From the NCBI GenBank assembly GCA_022865525.1, contig JALHSV010000125.1:1-7219 (forward strand): a stretch of 7,219 nt of DNA. Direction: 5' to 3'. Position 1 is the stretch's first letter. The number at the start of each line of letters is the position of its first letter. Below the pieces are notes generated by a model. The model saw only the letters and a list, made by a program, of their open reading frames with translations. It searched no databases and had not been told where the DNA came from. This document shows, piece after piece, positions 5,323-7,219 of this stretch. The translations under genes were made by a program, and so were the position numbers. The stretch is from Thermodesulfovibrionales bacterium. Lineage in GTDB: Bacteria; Nitrospirota; Thermodesulfovibrionia; Thermodesulfovibrionales; SM23-35.

Positions 5323-6278
5323 TCAATCTCCTCTGAACGTATACACCGCGCAAACTGGCCTGCAGTGATTTCCCTGAGACCAGGTTCCTTGCTCCGGCAA
5401 TCAGGAATCACATACCGGCATCTGTCTGAAAACTTGCAACCCGGCGGAAGCTTATCCGGTCTTGGCACAGAGCCTGGGATGGGTTTCAACGGTATCCCTT
5501 TTTGTTTCGGAAGTGAATCCAGGAGTCCCATGGTATACGGATGTTTCGGGGTATTGAGGATATTCATAACCTGTGACAGTTCGACAATCCTTCCTGCATA
5601 CATGACAGCAGCTACATCAGCATTTTCAGCAATAACCCCGATATCATGGGTTATCAGCAGGACAGCCATGTTTCTCTGCTGCCTGAGGCTTCTGAGCAGA
5701 TCGAGTATTTGTGCCTGAATCGTGACATCAAGGGCTGTTGTCGGCTCATCCGCAATCAGGAGGGAAGGATTACAGGCTATTGCCATGGCGATCATGACCC
5801 TCTGTCTCATGCCACCGGACATCTGGTGCGGATATTCATGTATCCTGATCTCAGGAGAGGGAATTTTCACCGCCCGTAAGAGTTCTGTAGTCTTTCCCAT
5901 CGCTGCATTTTTTCTCATGCCTAAATGGGTCATAAGGACTTCTGCAACCTGATAGCCAATGGTGAGCACCGGATTGAGAGAGGTCATTGGTTCCTGAAAT
6001 ATCATTGACAGTTCTTTTCCCCTCAGTCTCCTCATGGATTCCTTATCAATTCTGAGCAGGTTATTTCCCTTAAAGAGTATTTCTCCCTCTGTAAAGGCAT
6101 TATGAGGGAGGATTCCCATGATAGAAAGGGCTGTCAGGCTTTTCCCGCAACCGCTTTCGCCGACAAGACCAAATACCTGAGCTTCTTCAATTTCAAGGTT
6201 GAGACCGGAAACTACTTTTATGGCACTGCTGCCTGAACTGAATGATATTGCAAGATCCCTTAATGTCAGGAGTGGCAT
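5304..6278 (-). CDS. dppD: Peptide/nickel-type ABC importer ATPase, DppD/OppD family
   Basis: Second nucleotide-binding subunit of the importer, expected to form a heterodimer with the DppF-like protein. It is 324 aa and full length. Motifs: Walker A GESGCGKS (40-47), Q-loop Q95 (FQEPMTSLNP), signature MSGGMRQR (153-160, the usual D-subunit variant of LSGGQ), Walker B LLIADEP (173-179), D-loop TALD and H-loop H211. The oligo_HPY C-terminal region has HPYTMGLL and then cysteines at 281, 287, 294 and 312, with nearly the same spacing as in DppF, again suggesting a [4Fe-4S] site. The ATG at 6278 follows the ubiE stop by 10 bp. The best Shine-Dalgarno (GGAGG at the ubiE end) is about 14 bases away, farther than usual, so translation may depend on coupling to ubiE. 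Confidence 0.93.
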   Translation of the reverse strand: MPLLTLRDLAISFSSGSSAIKVVSGLNLEIEEAQVFGLVGESGCGKSLTALSIMGILPHNAFTEGEILFKGNNLLRIDKESMRRLRGKELSMIFQEPMTSLNPVLTIGYQVAEVLMTHLGMRKNAAMGKTTELLRAVKIPSPEIRIHEYPHQMSGGMRQRVMIAMAIACNPSLLIADEPTTALDVTIQAQILDLLRSLRQQRNMAVLLITHDIGVIAENADVAAVMYAGRIVELSQVMNILNTPKHPYTMGLLDSLPKQKGIPLKPIPGSVPRPDKLPPGCKFSDRCRYVIPDCRSKEPGLREITAGQFARCIRSEEIEWVSSI

Positions 6279-6288
6279 AGAAGGTTAC

Positions 6289-7017
6289 TCATCCTCCGGA
6301 TTTGATTCCCTTGTGAATTGTCACTATTCCTCCTGCCAATGTTTCATAAGAAACAGCTTTCCATCCGGCAGAGGTGATCAGATTGGCAAGGTCTGAGGGA
6401 CTTGGAAAATCTTTTATTGTATCGCCTAAATATCGGTATGCAGCGGGGTCTGATCCAAACAGTTGCGCAACAAGGGGTACAAGCTTCATGAGATATAAGG
6501 AATAGACAGCAGAGAAGAAAGTGTTTCCTGGCTGGCTGAATTCAAGACAGACAAAGCAGGATTCTGGTTTTGCAACGCGATAAAATTCTTTTAATGCTTT
6601 TAATCTATTCTTGATATTTCTCAAGCCAAAGGCAATGGTGACTGCATCAAACTGTTCATGAGGATAAGGAAGCATTTCAACATTTCCCTCCCTAAATGTT
6701 ATCGCACTCTCCAGATTCGATTCCCTGGTTTTTTTTCGAGCTCTTTCGAGAAGCTCGCGTGAAAAATCTAAGCCCTCAATGTGGGCCTTTCCCTTCCAGA
6801 ATCTGGACAGTTCAAGAGCCATGTCTCCGGTGCCTGTGCAGACATCAAGAATGCTCTGGCAGTTCATTCCCCCTGTCTCCCGTGCAACTTTTTTCCGCCA
6901 TCCGATATCAAGACCGAGGCTGAGGACATGGTTCAGGAGGTCATAACGGGGACCGATGCCCGAAAACATCTGTTCAACTTTTTGGGCATCTCGTTTTTTA
7001 TGGTCAATAATGCTCAT
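6289..7017 (-). CDS. ubiE: Demethylmenaquinone/ubiquinone C-methyltransferase (UbiE/MenG)
   Basis: SAM-dependent methyltransferase that adds the ring methyl group in the last step of menaquinone synthesis (and in ubiquinone synthesis where present). It acts at the cytoplasmic face of the membrane. It is 242 aa from the start used here, normal for the family. Family signatures: MFSGIGPRYDLLNHVLSLG (17-35), SAM motif I ILDVCTGTGDMALEL (56-70), acidic residue D84, AFGLRNIKNR (129-138), EFSQP (159-163) and YRYLGDTIKDFP (194-205). The ATG at 7017-7015 is preferred; an in-frame ATG at 7032 is possible. Any start farther upstream, up to 7104, would be translated from the structured repeat and adds nothing family-like. 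Neither start has a good Shine-Dalgarno site. First gene of the minus-strand cluster in this window. A menaquinone role is likelier than ubiquinone if the lineage guess is right, which is inference. Confidence 0.93.
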   Translation of the reverse strand: MSIIDHKKRDAQKVEQMFSGIGPRYDLLNHVLSLGLDIGWRKKVARETGGMNCQSILDVCTGTGDMALELSRFWKGKAHIEGLDFSRELLERARKKTRESNLESAITFREGNVEMLPYPHEQFDAVTIAFGLRNIKNRLKALKEFYRVAKPESCFVCLEFSQPGNTFFSAVYSLYLMKLVPLVAQLFGSDPAAYRYLGDTIKDFPSPSDLANLITSAGWKAVSYETLAGGIVTIHKGIKSGG

Positions 7018-7034
7018 TACATTTTTTTGCATGA

Positions 7035-7168
7035 GGCAGTACACAGTATTCTCGCTCATTCTCGGTCCCGATATCCATCGGGACCTCCGAGGTTTTTGCC
7101 TCATTTATTTGTTAATTATATGAAATCGACTATCGGCAAAAAAATCCGCTCGAATACTCTGTGCTGCC
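7035..7168. repeat. Structured palindromic repeat, copy upstream of ubiE
   Basis: A 134-bp element in the same orientation as the copy at 3612-3750. The tips are GGCAG (7035-7039) and CTGCC (7164-7168). The 12-nt stem segments TACACAGTATTC (7040-7051) and GAATACTCTGTG (7152-7163) are complementary at 10 of 12 positions but share only 5 of 12 bases with the other copy's left arm. The inner hairpin is a perfect 9-bp stem, GGTCCCGAT-ATCC-ATCGGGACC (7064-7085), unrelated in sequence to its counterpart. The small GAGG/CCTC hairpin (7089-7102) is conserved. The block TCGCTCATTCTCG (7052-7064) and the 25-nt block (7127-7151) are identical to the other copy. It ends just before the ubiE start region and would supply most of the ubiE 5' leader. 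A TATAAT on the minus strand (7120-7115) could be a -10 box, without a good -35. Confidence 0.8.
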
Positions 7169-7219
7169 AACATATCAGAGAGAAATTATTTCAAGAGTGT
7201 TTTTTTCCTTAATTTCGAA
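7169..7219. other. AT-rich end of window, no feature recognised
   Basis: Fifty-one bases upstream of the ubiE-side repeat. They contain a T7 run at 7200-7206 on the plus strand and no gene start, RNA or clear promoter that I can support. Confidence 0.5.

Noticed and set aside
7018..7104. N-terminal extension of ubiE into the repeat
   Set aside because: The extra residues are translated from the structured repeat and precede the family-typical N terminus; no ribosome binding site supports the far start.
1..7219. CRISPR arrays, tRNA or rRNA genes
   Set aside because: No regularly spaced direct repeats with unique spacers, no tRNA cloverleaf and no conserved rRNA segment were seen on either strand.

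Overview
The window is chromosomal DNA from a Gram-negative-type bacterium of moderate GC. It carries seven confidently identified genes and one small probable gene. The PyrE and UbiE/MenG types and the general gene style fit an uncultured Nitrospirota or Desulfobacterota-like lineage. That placement is an impression from protein style only, because no rRNA or other marker is present.

Layout: (1) 1-288 has no convincing gene. It holds short inverted repeats and perhaps a decayed copy of the repeat described below. (2) 289-1678, minus strand: a 67-aa ribbon-helix-helix-like protein overlaps by 26 nt a THUMP-domain class I RNA methyltransferase of the RlmL/YpsC family. (3) 1679-1727 is a 49-bp divergent gap. 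It contains two near-consensus sigma-70 promoters firing in opposite directions from nearly the same -10 sequence. The rightward promoter is so close to its gene that the mRNA would be leaderless. (4) 1728-3596, plus strand: two inner-membrane permeases of a dipeptide/oligopeptide/nickel-type ABC importer (dppB-dppC-like), separated by a gap built of degenerate 7-bp tandem repeats. (5) 3612-3750 is a 139-bp structured palindromic repeat lying exactly against the pyrE stop codon. (6) 3751-7017, minus strand: ubiE/menG, dppD-like and dppF-like ATPases, and pyrE, read in that order. (7) 7035-7168 is a second copy of the structured repeat, directly upstream of ubiE.

Together the two permeases and two ATPases make up the membrane and motor parts of one peptide-type ABC importer, split over two convergent transcription units. 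No substrate-binding protein lies in the window. pyrE (orotate to OMP, pyrimidine synthesis) and ubiE/menG (quinone C-methylation) are housekeeping genes riding in the ATPase operon.

The most interesting item is the repeat pair at 3612-3750 and 7035-7168. The two copies share conserved blocks, including an identical 25-nt stretch, but their stem segments differ in sequence between copies while staying complementary within each copy. That compensatory pattern points to selection on a folded RNA or DNA structure. The two copies bracket the whole minus-strand operon.
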